A stretch of 64,000 nucleotides of DNA from Crystallibacter sulfonylureivorans_A (GCF_047607445.1 NZ_JBLKRT010000007.1:1-64000); one strand, 5' to 3'; shown: positions 26,930 to 35,795, counted from the first letter of the stretch. Program-made: numbers and translations. The notes: a model not told the origin generated them from the letters alone.

Positions 26930-27412
26930 ATGACTGCTGAGCAAGAACCGGCCTGCGACAACCGGCAGGCTGATCCGGAACGTCGCGATGTCACCGTCCG
27001 CCGGGCGCCCAGGTTCGTCCCCTTCGTCCTCATCTGGGCAGTGTTGGGCGTCGTTGCTGCCGCCATCTCCGCCTACACCGGACCGGAGAACCCCGATTTC
27101 ACCCGGGGCACGATCTTCGCTTTCCTGGCCGTGCTGTTCGCGCTGGCCGGCATTCTGATCGGATCGCTGCTGTTCCTGGTCATCGACCGGATCAGCGTCA
27201 AGCGGGCCAAGACGGCGACGGCCGTTGCCGAGCCGGGACAGGAAGTCACCGAAGGCTCCGTCGCGGATGTCGACGCCACAGCTGCTCCGAGTCATGACGA
27301 GCCTGCCGCCGAGAACCGCGATGCTGTACCCGGCGAATCCACGCAGCAGCACGGCAGCGCAGGTGCCGGCGGCGACCAGGACGGCGAATCCGAAGGCGAA
27401 CGCCGGACGTAA
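26930..27412 (+). CDS. Small two-helix membrane protein
   Basis: Function unknown, 160 residues. A positively charged N-terminus is followed by two membrane segments (about 27-47 and 58-84) and an acidic, disordered-looking C-terminal tail of about 70 residues. TAGGCT (26917-26922) ends 7 nt before the ATG and there is no Shine-Dalgarno sequence, so despite the 10-bp gap from the sterol-carrier gene it may have its own leaderless promoter. The purF gene follows. Confidence 0.75.
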   Translation: MTAEQEPACDNRQADPERRDVTVRRAPRFVPFVLIWAVLGVVAAAISAYTGPENPDFTRGTIFAFLAVLFALAGILIGSLLFLVIDRISVKRAKTATAVAEPGQEVTEGSVADVDATAAPSHDEPAAENRDAVPGESTQQHGSAGAGGDQDGESEGERRT

Positions 27413-27484
27413 CTTGCCGGGGGCCGGCCGTAATTCCCGTCACCTCGATGATGCTGCCCGTCGGGCACATGAGAGAATAAGCGG

Positions 27485-29038
27485 GTGGCACGCGGTGACG
27501 GAAAACTCTCCCATGATCTTCTCCCCGGCGAAAAAGGACCCCAGGATGCCTGTGGCGTTTTCGGCGTCTGGGCCCCCGGTGAAGAAGTGGCAAAAATGAC
27601 CTACTACGGCTTGTACGCTTTGCAGCACCGCGGACAGGAGTCCGCCGGCATTGCAACCAGCGATGGCAAGCGCATCAACGTCTACAAGGACATGGGCCTG
27701 GTGTCCCAGGTCTTCGACGAAACGACGCTTAACACGCTGACCGGGCACATCGCCGTCGGCCATTGCCGCTACTCCACGACGGGCGGCTCCACCTGGGCCA
27801 ATGCGCAGCCCACGCTGGGCGCGACGGCCACCGGGACGGTGGCGCTGGCCCACAACGGCAACCTGACCAACTCCGCAGAGCTGTACGAGAAGGTGCTGGA
27901 GAAATTCGGCAAGCCCGACCGCGGCGAAATGGCCCAGGGGAATACGACTGACACCGCGCTGGTCACGGCGCTGATGGCCGGCCAGGAGGGCCAGTCGCTC
28001 GAAGAGCGCACGATGGAACTGCTGCCCAAGCTGCGTGGCGCGTTCTGCTTCACCTTCATGGATGAGGGCACCCTGTATGCTGCCCGCGACACCGCGGGAG
28101 TCCGCCCGCTGGTGCTCGGCCGGCTGGAGCGCGGCTGGGTGGTAGCCTCCGAGACCGCCGCGCTGGACATCGTCGGCGCTTCCTTCGTCCGGGAAGTCGA
28201 GCCCGGTGAGTTCATCGCGATCGACGAGAACGGGCTGCGCTCCCAGCGTTTTGCCGAGAAAAAACCTGCCGGCTGCGTCTTCGAATACGTCTACCTGGCC
28301 CGGCCGGACACCGCCATCAACGGCCGCAGCATCCACGCCGCGCGTGTGGAGATGGGCCGCAAGCTGGCGAAAGAGCACCCGGTCGAGGCCGACCTGGTGA
28401 TCCCCACCCCTGAATCCGGAACACCGGCAGCCATCGGCTATGCCGAAGCATCCGGCATCCCCTACGGCCAGGGGCTGGTCAAGAACGCCTACGTGGGCCG
28501 GACCTTCATCCAGCCCAGCCAGACCATCCGCCAGCTGGGCATCCGGCTGAAGCTCAACCCGCTGAAGTCGGTGGTACAGGGCAAGCGGTTGGTGGTGATC
28601 GACGATTCGATCGTCCGCGGCAACACCCAGCGTGCCCTGGTCCGGATGCTGCGGGAAGCCGGCGCGGCCGAGGTGCATGTGCGGATCTCGTCGCCGCCCA
28701 TCAAGTGGCCGTGCTTCTACGGCATCGACTTCGCCAGCCGGGCCGAGCTGATTGCCAATGGCATCGGCGTTGAGGATGTCCGGGCCTCCCTCGGAGCGGA
28801 CAGCCTTGGCTACATCTCCGAAGACGGCATGATCGAGGCCACCGAACAGCCGCGGGAGCGGCTGTGCACCGCCTGCTTTACCGGCGAGTATCCGATTGAG
28901 CTGCCGTCCGCGGACCGCTTGGGCAAAAACCTGCTTGAGCGCAGCGGCGAAGAACCGGAGCACGGCTCCTGCGATCCAGGGCCGGACTCGGACCTGGAGA
29001 ACCTCCTGACCGCCGAAGACAAGAAAGAGCGAGTATGA
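27485..29038 (+). CDS. purF: Amidophosphoribosyltransferase
   Basis: Commits PRPP to purine synthesis by transferring glutamine-derived ammonia. The 517-residue protein has a short propeptide, with the N-terminal nucleophile Cys in QDACGVFGVW near residue 23 exposed after cleavage. The glutaminase domain includes YGLYALQHRGQESAG and the PRPP loop is VVVIDDSIVRGNT. Cysteines in AGCVFEY, WPCFYGID and LCTACFTGEYP match the [4Fe-4S] form known from Bacillus. GTG start; GAGAAT lies 6 nt upstream. It overlaps purM by 4 nt. Confidence 0.96.
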   Translation: MARGDGKLSHDLLPGEKGPQDACGVFGVWAPGEEVAKMTYYGLYALQHRGQESAGIATSDGKRINVYKDMGLVSQVFDETTLNTLTGHIAVGHCRYSTTGGSTWANAQPTLGATATGTVALAHNGNLTNSAELYEKVLEKFGKPDRGEMAQGNTTDTALVTALMAGQEGQSLEERTMELLPKLRGAFCFTFMDEGTLYAARDTAGVRPLVLGRLERGWVVASETAALDIVGASFVREVEPGEFIAIDENGLRSQRFAEKKPAGCVFEYVYLARPDTAINGRSIHAARVEMGRKLAKEHPVEADLVIPTPESGTPAAIGYAEASGIPYGQGLVKNAYVGRTFIQPSQTIRQLGIRLKLNPLKSVVQGKRLVVIDDSIVRGNTQRALVRMLREAGAAEVHVRISSPPIKWPCFYGIDFASRAELIANGIGVEDVRASLGADSLGYISEDGMIEATEQPRERLCTACFTGEYPIELPSADRLGKNLLERSGEEPEHGSCDPGPDSDLENLLTAEDKKERV

Positions 29039-30150
29039 CCTCCCCCGAACAGGGCCAGATCACCTATGCCAGCGCCGGCGTCGACGTCGAAGCCGGCGAC
29101 CGGGCGGTTGAGCTGATGAAGGGTGCCATCAAGGCCACTCACAACTCCAACGTGATCGGCGGGGTCGGCGGATTCGCCGGGCTGTACGACGTCTCGGCCC
29201 TGCTGAAGTACCGCAAGCCGCTGCTCGCCACCTCCACCGACGGCGTGGGCACCAAGGTCGCCATCGCACAGGCCATGGATATCCACGACACCATCGGGTT
29301 CGACCTGGTCGGCATGGTCGTCGACGACATTGTGGTGGTGGGCGCGGAGCCGCTGTTCATGACCGACTACATCGCCTGCGGCAAGGTGGTCCCGGAACGG
29401 ATCGCGGACATCGTGCGCGGCATCGCGGCCGCCTGCGAAGTGGCCGGCACCGCGCTGGTAGGCGGCGAAACGGCCGAACATCCCGGCCTGCTGGGCGAGC
29501 ACGAATACGATGTTGCCGGCGCGGCCACCGGACTGGTGGAGGCGGACGCGCTGCTCGGCCCCGAGCGGGTCAAGGACGGCGACGTCGTGATCGGCATGGC
29601 GTCCTCCGGTATCCACTCCAACGGGTACTCCCTGGTCCGCCGCGTGATCAACCACGCCGGCTGGGCCCTGGACCGGCAGGTGACCGAACTCGGCCGCACG
29701 CTGGGCGAGGAACTGCTGGAACCTACCCGCGTCTACGCGGCGGACTGCCTGGACTTGGCCCGCTTCGAAGCGGCCGGGGTGCACGGCTTCAGCCACGTCA
29801 CCGGCGGCGGCCTGGCCGCGAACCTGGCGCGCGTGCTGCCGCAAGGGCTGATGGCCACGGTGGACCGCTCCACCTGGGAACTGCCCGCCATCTTCAAGCT
29901 CATCAGCGAACTGGGCAACGTGCCGCAGGCCGATCTGGAGCGGACGCTCAACCTCGGCGTCGGCATGGTGGCCATTGTGGACGCAGCCGGAGCCGATGCC
30001 GCCCTGCAGCGGCTGAACGAGCGCGGCATGCCTGCCTGGGTGATGGGGCAGGTTGCTCCCGTCGATACATCGCTGGGCGGCGTCGACTTTGTCCAGGGCG
30101 CCAAGGGCGTCGACGGCGGTGCCGTCCACCTGGTCAATTCCTACGCCTGA
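29035..30150 (+). CDS. purM: Phosphoribosylformylglycinamidine cyclo-ligase (AIR synthetase)
   Basis: Closes the imidazole ring to give AIR. The 371-residue protein has YASAGVDVEAGDRAVE at the N-terminus, STDGVGTKVAIAQ, and GFSHVTGGGLAANLARVLP in the ATP-binding half. It overlaps purF by four bases (ATGA), so translation is coupled. A terminator lies 30 bp after its stop codon, ending a purF-purM unit. Confidence 0.97.
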   Translation: MTSPEQGQITYASAGVDVEAGDRAVELMKGAIKATHNSNVIGGVGGFAGLYDVSALLKYRKPLLATSTDGVGTKVAIAQAMDIHDTIGFDLVGMVVDDIVVVGAEPLFMTDYIACGKVVPERIADIVRGIAAACEVAGTALVGGETAEHPGLLGEHEYDVAGAATGLVEADALLGPERVKDGDVVIGMASSGIHSNGYSLVRRVINHAGWALDRQVTELGRTLGEELLEPTRVYAADCLDLARFEAAGVHGFSHVTGGGLAANLARVLPQGLMATVDRSTWELPAIFKLISELGNVPQADLERTLNLGVGMVAIVDAAGADAALQRLNERGMPAWVMGQVAPVDTSLGGVDFVQGAKGVDGGAVHLVNSYA

Positions 30151-30180
30151 GTCCTCCCAGACGAGCCGGCACCGATGCCG

Positions 30181-30214
30181 AACCGCCCCTGCACCAACCG
30201 GTGCGGGGGCGGTT
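30181..30214 (+). terminator. Terminator of purFM
   Basis: A 15-bp stem with one mismatch (30181-30195 with 30200-30214), loop AACC, followed by TTG. It lies 30 bp after the purM stop. Confidence 0.82.
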
Positions 30215-30265
30215 TTGCCGTGGCGGACAGGCCCGCGCTTCACACCCCGGTGGGACACTGGGCTT

Positions 30266-30754
30266 ATGGGTGCGTACGTGGTGGTGGTGTTCATCAAACC
30301 GGTGCGGGCCGGACACACGTTTCAGCGGAGCGAATGGCCGTTGCACATCACGCTGGCGCGCTTCGACAGCAAACTGCCGCCCGACGGCGTGATGAAGCGG
30401 ATAGACCGCGCGTTCTCCGGCCTGCAAGCCTTTGAGGTGCGTACCGGGTCGGACGACTTCTTCGGCAGGAACCGTTCCGTGCCGGTGTCGCTGGTGGAAC
30501 CGCACCCGCAACTGCAGTTGCTGCACGACCGCCTGCTCGACGCCCTCGGCACCGACGTCCATCTGCTCAGCCCGCACCACATGCGCCAGAACTTCCGCCC
30601 GCACATCAGCCACCAAGCAGAAGGAAGGCTTCATTCAGGCGATGTCGTGCATGTGCAGCAGGCAGCCTTGGTAGACATGCGGCCCGACGGGGACGCCAAA
30701 CACCGGCGCGTCCTCGCCGTGTGGAACGGGCAGGCTGAGCCAGCGGTGCCATGA
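30266..30754 (+). CDS. 2H phosphoesterase, 2'-5' RNA ligase-like
   Basis: A 162-residue member of the LigT/2H superfamily. Two catalytic H-x-[T/S] motifs are visible: PLHITLARF near 26 and RPHISHQ near 112. The family hydrolyses cyclic phosphodiesters or ligates 2'-5' RNA ends; the actual substrate here is unknown. I choose the ATG at 30266 because the family N-terminus (a strand, then the first His motif) starts there. No Shine-Dalgarno is present, and GACACT ends 6 nt upstream, so the message may be leaderless. Confidence 0.85.
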   Translation: MGAYVVVVFIKPVRAGHTFQRSEWPLHITLARFDSKLPPDGVMKRIDRAFSGLQAFEVRTGSDDFFGRNRSVPVSLVEPHPQLQLLHDRLLDALGTDVHLLSPHHMRQNFRPHISHQAEGRLHSGDVVHVQQAALVDMRPDGDAKHRRVLAVWNGQAEPAVP

Positions 30755-30799
30755 CGCCGCTCCGCTGCCGTTCACGGCAGGACTGCCGTGGGCGATCGC

Positions 30800-31258
30800 T
30801 CAACGGTCTGCGGTCACCTGCCCGCGACCGAGCAATACGCCCAGTCCGAGCATCCCCGCACCAAGCACCAGATGCAGCCAGTTATCCGCGTTGTTCAGCG
30901 GAACGAAGTTGGCCGGGGAATCGTGTCCGACGACCAGCCCGCAGATCCACAGCACCAGGTAGATGACCCCGCCCCAGATCAGGAAGTTCCGCGAACCGGC
31001 ACGGCTACGCGACAGCGCAATTCCGGCCACGCCGAAGAGCAAGTGGACGATGTTGTGCAGGATCGACACCTGGAACACCCCCAGCAACATGGCTCCCGAG
31101 TGGTGTCCGGCCAAGCTGAGTTCGCCCACATCCGTGGTGATGCCTGGCACAAACCCGAGGACGCCGACCACCAGGAATACTGCGCCAATGAGCAGTGCGG
31201 CGTTCTGCACCGCGGACCGCCGGCCGCTGCCGACACCTGTGTTGTCTGTCCGGACCAT
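30800..31258 (-). CDS. DUF4383 membrane protein
   Basis: A 152-residue protein with four membrane helices. HNIVHLLFGVAGIALSR in the middle and NADNWLHLVLGAGMLGLG at the end identify DUF4383, a family of unknown function frequent near stress genes in Actinobacteria. A GAGGAGA ribosome binding site fixes the ATG. Upstream on the minus strand lies a CCAAT-N17-CCGAAT element, the same promoter type found before two neighbouring genes, so it is probably in the SigK regulon (inference). Confidence 0.9.
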   Translation of the reverse strand: MVRTDNTGVGSGRRSAVQNAALLIGAVFLVVGVLGFVPGITTDVGELSLAGHHSGAMLLGVFQVSILHNIVHLLFGVAGIALSRSRAGSRNFLIWGGVIYLVLWICGLVVGHDSPANFVPLNNADNWLHLVLGAGMLGLGVLLGRGQVTADR

Positions 31259-31329
31259 GATGTTCTCCTCTCGTCAACCGTTTCAGGCGCCCGCATCCCG
31301 GTCTGTTCAGCCGCGGACACCTGCCAATA

Positions 31330-31357
31330 ATTCGGAACGAGTTGCCGGACGGATTGG
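31330..31357 (-). promoter_or_regulatory. Predicted SigK promoter of the DUF4383 gene
   Basis: Read on the minus strand: CCAAT (31357-31353), 17-bp spacer, CCGAAT (31335-31330). It lies about 72 bp from the ATG. Confidence 0.65.
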
Positions 31358-31375
31358 GTCGGTTAAGGCTGGGGT

Positions 31376-31403
31376 CCAATACGGGCCGGCTCCGGCTCCG
31401 AAG
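31376..31403 (+). promoter_or_regulatory. Predicted SigK promoter of the molybdoenzyme gene
   Basis: CCAAT (31376-31380), 17-bp spacer, CCGAAG (31398-31403). Seven bases separate it from the GTG at 31411, so transcription would begin at or next to the start codon. Confidence 0.65.
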
Positions 31404-31410
31404 ACAAGGT

Positions 31411-32961
31411 GTGAAGACTTTCAAACGACTGCCCCGATCCGTCCTGGCCGCCGCTGCCGGCGTGGTGTCCGCTGGTCTCCTGCTGGGCAGCGCAGAGCTG
31501 GTGGGCGTCTGGTTCCGCCCCACCGCGTCTCCCTTGATCGCTGTGGGAGCGGCGTTCATCGATGTCACGCCGACCTGGCTGAAGAACTTCGCAGTGGACA
31601 CCTTCGGGACGGCCGACAAAGCCGTTTTGTTGGTGGCCATGGGCGCCGTGACGGCCATTCTGGCGGCGCTGGTCGGACTGCTCGCCCGGCGCCGCTGGCG
31701 GGACGGCGCCGCCGCCGTGCTGCTGCTGGGCGGCGTCCTCGCCCTGGCCGTGATCACCCGGTCAGGCGCCGAATTCTTAGACCTGCTGCCGACGGCGGCC
31801 GGAACCGTGGCCGGCCTGGCCGCCCTCCGGCTGCTGGTGCACCGGCTGCCGCCACCAGGAGCTGCCAGTGCTTCGGATGCCGATCCGACGCCCTCGCGAC
31901 GCTCCTTCTTTGCCACCGCTGCCGTCCTCACCGTGGCCGCTGCTGTCCTGGCTGCCGGCGGCTCGGCGCTTAAGGGTGTGCGTGGCGGCATCCAGGAGAT
32001 CCGCCGTGCCTTGCGTCTGCCAGCAGCGGCGGTGCCTGCGAAAGCCCTGCCGCCGGGCGTGGAGTCACCGGTGCAGGGCGTCGTCCCCTTCATCACGCCA
32101 AATGCTGACTTTTATCGGATCGACACGGCGCTGGCGGTTCCACAAGTGGACCCGGCGAGCTGGCAGCTGCGGGTTCACGGGATGGTGGACGAGGAATTTA
32201 CCCTGTCCTTCCCGGAATTGCTGGAGCTGGACCTCGTCGAGTCGCATGTGACCTTAGCCTGTGTCTCCAACCCGGTGGGCGGCGAGCTGGCGGGAAACGC
32301 CCGGTGGCTCGGCTATCCGCTGGCGAAGCTACTGGACCGGGCGCGTCCGCTGTCCGGCGCCGATATGGTGCTGTCGACAAGCGCCGATGGCTTCAGCGCC
32401 TCCACCCCCTTGGAAGCGCTCAGGGACGGCCGGGATGCCCTGCTGGCCGTCGGAATGAACGGCGAGCCGCTGCCCTTGGAACATGGATTTCCGGTCCGGA
32501 TGGTGGTCCCGGGTCTGTACGGTTTCGTTTCGGCCACCAAATGGGTTGTGGATCTGGAGGTCACCCGCTTCCGGGACAAGACCGCCTACTGGACGGACCG
32601 CGGCTGGTCCGATCGCGGGCCGATCAAGACGGCATCGCGGATCGAGGCGCCACGGCCGTTTGCCAGTGTGCCGGCAGGAGATGTGGCAGTGGGCGGCACG
32701 GCCTGGGCTCAACAGCGCGGCATTGACCGTGTTGAAATCCAGGTGGACGACGGCCCCTGGCGGGAGGCCGTGCTCGCCGCGGAAGCCAGCATTGACACGT
32801 GGCGTCAGTGGTCCTTCAGCTGGCGGGCTGAGCCCGGGCGGCACTACCTGCGGGTACGCGCCTACGACTCGGTCGACGGACTGCAGACCCCGGACCGGGC
32901 GGACCCGATCCCCAACGGCGCCTCCGGCTGGCATTCCATCTCCGTCACCGTAGAGCCCTGA
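31411..32961 (+). CDS. Membrane-anchored sulfite oxidase-like molybdenum enzyme
   Basis: Predicted molybdopterin-dependent oxidoreductase, 516 residues from the GTG at 31411. The first 200 residues hold four to five membrane helices, with a twin-Arg-like TPSRRSFFATAAV segment before the last one. The oxidoreductase domain contains LACVSNPVGG, whose Cys is the expected Mo ligand, and the cofactor-binding HGFPVRMVVPGLYGF. A C-terminal Mo-co dimerisation domain ends the protein. Physiological substrate unknown; the YedY-like group reduces S- or N-oxides, and the stress-regulon context suits repair of oxidised residues (inference). Confidence 0.88.
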   Translation: MKTFKRLPRSVLAAAAGVVSAGLLLGSAELVGVWFRPTASPLIAVGAAFIDVTPTWLKNFAVDTFGTADKAVLLVAMGAVTAILAALVGLLARRRWRDGAAAVLLLGGVLALAVITRSGAEFLDLLPTAAGTVAGLAALRLLVHRLPPPGAASASDADPTPSRRSFFATAAVLTVAAAVLAAGGSALKGVRGGIQEIRRALRLPAAAVPAKALPPGVESPVQGVVPFITPNADFYRIDTALAVPQVDPASWQLRVHGMVDEEFTLSFPELLELDLVESHVTLACVSNPVGGELAGNARWLGYPLAKLLDRARPLSGADMVLSTSADGFSASTPLEALRDGRDALLAVGMNGEPLPLEHGFPVRMVVPGLYGFVSATKWVVDLEVTRFRDKTAYWTDRGWSDRGPIKTASRIEAPRPFASVPAGDVAVGGTAWAQQRGIDRVEIQVDDGPWREAVLAAEASIDTWRQWSFSWRAEPGRHYLRVRAYDSVDGLQTPDRADPIPNGASGWHSISVTVEP

Positions 32962-33002
32962 GCCTTGAGCCCTGAGCCGCTTGGAAAACTTTTCCTCGAG
33001 GT

Positions 33003-33030
33003 CCAATCCGCCGGGCCCGCTCCTCCGAAT
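33003..33030 (+). promoter_or_regulatory. Predicted SigK promoter of the fasciclin gene
   Basis: CCAAT (33003-33007), 17-bp spacer, CCGAAT (33025-33030), 75 bp before the ATG. The block aligns without gaps to the promoter before the molybdoenzyme gene, both beginning GGTCCAAT and reading CTCCGAA or nCTCCGAA at the -10. Confidence 0.7.
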
Positions 33031-33105
33031 ACACGATGACAGCCCGGAGGTTCCGCCTCCTGGGACAGGGCGGCGGCAGCCGCCAACCCAGTAAGGAGAA
33101 ATGCC

Positions 33106-33795
33106 ATGTTGAAGAGCACTAGCAGGACGTTTGCAGGACTGGGACTCGTAGCGGCAGCAACCTTGGGACTGGCCGCTTGCGGTGCCTCCGGTGAGTCGGA
33201 GGCGCCGGGTGCCGCCAGTGCAGAGACCGGTGGCACCGACTCGATGTCGTCCGAGTCGATGGCGGCTGGGGAATCCGACAGCTCAATGGGAGACCCGATG
33301 GCAAATCTGGTTGGATCCGGCTGCGCCGATTACGCCGCGCAGGTTCCCGACGGCGCCGGTTCTGTGGAGGGAATGGCCGCCGATCCTGTGGCTGTCGCCG
33401 CCTCTAACAACCCGATCTTGACCCAACTCACGGCAGCCGTCTCCGGCAAGCTTAATCCCGACGTGGACTTGGTCGACACGCTCAACAGCGGTGAATTCAC
33501 GGTCTTCGCGCCGGTCGATGCGGCATTTGAGGAGATTCCCGCGGCAACAGTGGAGAAGCTCAAGTCGGACGCGGACATGTTGACCAGCATCCTCACCTAT
33601 CACGTGGTGGAAGGCCAGCTAGCCCCGGCGGAGATTGCCGGTGAGCACGCCACGGTACAGAGCGGATCCGTGGAGGTGACTGGAAGCGGCAATGACTTGA
33701 TGGTCAACGGCGCCAAGGTCGTGTGCGGCGGCGTCCAGACCGCTAATGCCACCGTTTACCTGATCGACTCGGTGCTGATGCCTCCGGGCAAGTAG
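33106..33795 (+). CDS. Fasciclin (FAS1) domain lipoprotein, MPT70/MPT83-like
   Basis: Secreted lipoprotein of 229 residues. The signal peptide ends in the lipobox LAAC (Cys25), followed by a Ser/Gly/Glu-rich linker and one FAS1 domain. The H1 motif is FTVFAPVDAAFEEIP and the H2 region reads ATVYLIDSVLMPPG, with YHVVEGQL between. It resembles the mycobacterial antigens MPT70/MPT83, which are the classic SigK targets. A strong AAGGAG site precedes the ATG. It lies just upstream of sigK and downstream of a predicted SigK promoter. Confidence 0.93.
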   Translation: MLKSTSRTFAGLGLVAAATLGLAACGASGESEAPGAASAETGGTDSMSSESMAAGESDSSMGDPMANLVGSGCADYAAQVPDGAGSVEGMAADPVAVAASNNPILTQLTAAVSGKLNPDVDLVDTLNSGEFTVFAPVDAAFEEIPAATVEKLKSDADMLTSILTYHVVEGQLAPAEIAGEHATVQSGSVEVTGSGNDLMVNGAKVVCGGVQTANATVYLIDSVLMPPGK

Positions 33796-33833
33796 CAGCG
33801 AGCCCTCCGGTTGGGGGTGATGGGGGAAGGTAC

Positions 33834-33856
33834 GACGGCGGCCCGCAGCCGCCGTC
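33834..33856 (+). terminator. Stem-loop between fasciclin gene and sigK
   Basis: GACGGCGG (33834-33841) pairs with CCGCCGTC (33849-33856) across a 7-nt loop, 39 bp after the fasciclin stop codon. No T-run follows. Confidence 0.55.
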
Positions 33857-33930
33857 TTACCTTGGACAAGCAGCCGCTCCGGGCTGCAGCCGGGAATTAA
33901 ACTACCGACACAGGAGTCAGGAGGTACACC

Positions 33931-34542
33931 ATGGCCGACGGCCATGAGAACCTTGACCCCATGCGATTGCCATGGCTGCGGTCGGTGGAACCGACCGGAC
34001 CAGCGACGCATCAGGAACTCATCCGCCGCGTGGCGTTGGGCGACGAAGCCGCTTTTGAGGCCCTTTATGACGCCGTGGCGCCCACCATTTTCGGCCTGGT
34101 CCGGCGGGTGGTCCGCGACCCCGCCCAAAGTGAGGAAGTCACCCAGGAAGTCTTCGTGGAAGTCTGGCAACAGGCCGGACGATTCGACGCCGATCGAGGC
34201 AAGGCCCTCTCCTGGATTCTGGTGATCGCGCACCGGCGGGCCGTAGATCGGGTCCGCGCCAGCCAGGCCAGCGCCGATCGGGACCTGAGGCAAGGGGTCA
34301 AGGAATACCAGGCCAGCTACGACGACGTCGCCGATACGGTAGAACTTCGGCTTGAATCCGAGCGGGTAGCCAAGGCGCTTGACACATTGACCGACAACCA
34401 GCGCGAAGCCATCAAGCTGGCTTACTATGGCGGCCATACGCACCGGGAGGTCGCCACCATGCTGCATATTCCGGTGGGAACAGTGAAAACGCGGATCCGG
34501 GACGGAATGATCCGGTTGAGAGACAAGTTGGGAGTGGCGTGA
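33931..34542 (+). CDS. sigK: ECF sigma factor, SigK family
   Basis: Alternative sigma factor of 203 residues. Region 2 includes EAAFEALYDAVAPTIFGLV and VTQEVFVEVWQQAGRFD with SWILVIAHRRAVDRVR. Region 4 includes TDNQREAIKLAYYGGHTHRE and HIPVGTVKTRIRDGMIRLR. Length and motifs fit the SigK (ECF19) group. AGGAGG precedes the ATG. Its stop codon overlaps the ATG of the rskA gene (TGATG), the usual arrangement for a sigma/anti-sigma pair. Three matching promoters upstream define its probable regulon. I found no such promoter before sigK itself. Confidence 0.93.
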   Translation: MADGHENLDPMRLPWLRSVEPTGPATHQELIRRVALGDEAAFEALYDAVAPTIFGLVRRVVRDPAQSEEVTQEVFVEVWQQAGRFDADRGKALSWILVIAHRRAVDRVRASQASADRDLRQGVKEYQASYDDVADTVELRLESERVAKALDTLTDNQREAIKLAYYGGHTHREVATMLHIPVGTVKTRIRDGMIRLRDKLGVA

Positions 34543-35330
34543 TGGACGAGCAGTTGCATCTACTGACCGGCGCGTACGCCCTCAACGCCCTGAACGACGA
34601 CGAACGGGCGGCTTTCGAACGCCATGCCTTGTCCAACGAGGACAGCCGGGAGGAGCTCCGAGGCCTGAGCGAGACCGCGGCGATGCTGGCCTACGGGACG
34701 CCGGCCGTTGCACCGCCGCCGGAGTTGAAGGACAAGGTGATGGCCTCCATCCGGAACACCCGGCAACTGCCGGTGGATGCCGTCGTGACGGATTTGGATG
34801 CCGGACGGAAGTCTCCGGGAACCGGCGCCAGCCGCGGTAAGGCTTCGCCCAAGAGCACGACGGCGGTGCGCTGGCTGGGCGCGGCGGCGGGCATCCTGCT
34901 GGTCGCCACGGCTGCCTTGGGCGGCTGGGCCGTGGGCCTGGCGAGCGAGCAGTCCCAGACCCAACAGCACTTGCAGGCGCTCGCCCACCAGCAGGCAGAA
35001 GTCCTGTCTGTCCTGATGGCGGCGGATTCGAAGGTGATACCGGGTCGTTTGCCGGATGGTGCGGTGGTCAACATCGCGGTCTCTGCCCAGAGCGGCAAGG
35101 CAGCGGTGATCGCCGAAGGCCTCCCAGCCTTGCCGGAGGACCGCGCCTACGAATTGTGGCTGATTTCCGACGAGGGGGCTGTACCTGCAGGACTAATCGC
35201 AGCCACCGGGCAGACCAGCATGAACATGCTGGAAGACATTTCCGGCGCGACCCACGTGGGCCTCACGGTTGAGCCAGCAGGAGGGTCGTCGCAGCCGACC
35301 ACCGAGCCGATCTTGTTGCAGGAGCTTTAG
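34542..35330 (+). CDS. rskA: RskA-family anti-sigma factor
   Basis: Membrane-bound inhibitor of SigK, 262 residues. The N-terminal sigma-binding domain (about 1-75) has the HxxxCxxC zinc motif position but reads HALSNEDS, so the cysteines are absent, as in other RskA proteins. One membrane helix lies near 110-133. The external C-terminal RskA domain contains ALPEDRAYELWLISDEGAVP and ends at 262. In mycobacteria SigK is freed by stepwise proteolysis of RskA; the same topology suggests a comparable release here. Confidence 0.92.
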   Translation: MDEQLHLLTGAYALNALNDDERAAFERHALSNEDSREELRGLSETAAMLAYGTPAVAPPPELKDKVMASIRNTRQLPVDAVVTDLDAGRKSPGTGASRGKASPKSTTAVRWLGAAAGILLVATAALGGWAVGLASEQSQTQQHLQALAHQQAEVLSVLMAADSKVIPGRLPDGAVVNIAVSAQSGKAAVIAEGLPALPEDRAYELWLISDEGAVPAGLIAATGQTSMNMLEDISGATHVGLTVEPAGGSSQPTTEPILLQEL

Positions 35331-35496
35331 GGTCCCGAATACCGCACCGCTGCGCCCCCTCCGGAACGGGTGTCCCCGATTACCGGGACAGATTCGTTGC
35401 GGAAGGTGGCGGGCGCTGCGCGTTAAACCACGCATAGCTCAAGCAGGGCCGGTGCAGGGAAATGACGCCCGGCAGGGACGGAGCGCCCGAGGCCGG

Positions 35497-35727
35497 CTAG
35501 CCGACGTTGCGGCTGCCTTCGTCCTCGTCGTCGTCGTACTGATCCGCGTACTTGTCCTCGTAACCCGAATAATCCGGCTCAGGCGGACTATCGGAGAATG
35601 CGTCGGAGGTGTGGCGTTTCGCAGCGCCGAGTTCGCGCTGGAGAGCAGTGAGGTCAGTGGCCGGGCTGTAGTACTTCATGTCCCGGGCTTGCCTGGTTGC
35701 TTTTGCCTTCTGACGGCCGCGCCCCAT
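35497..35727 (-). CDS. DUF3073 family protein
   Basis: Small charged protein of 76 residues found across Actinobacteria. The conserved N-terminus reads MGRGRQKAKATRQARDMKY, followed by TDLTALQRELG and a very acidic tail rich in Asp, Glu and Tyr. Function unknown. A GGGGGT ribosome binding site supports the ATG at 35727. It is a single gene, divergent from the septum-formation-like gene. Confidence 0.88.
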   Translation of the reverse strand: MGRGRQKAKATRQARDMKYYSPATDLTALQRELGAAKRHTSDAFSDSPPEPDYSGYEDKYADQYDDDEDEGSRNVG

Positions 35728-35795
35728 GGCGTGACCCCCTTTGTACGTCGATCCGGAGGTGGTCGCACGGTAAGACGCACGAGGCTCCGGAATAA

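Noticed and set aside
33796..33930. SigK-type promoter directly before sigK
   Set aside because: I looked for CCAAT-N17-CCGAA here and did not find it; GCCGGGAAT near 33890 lacks a partner -35.
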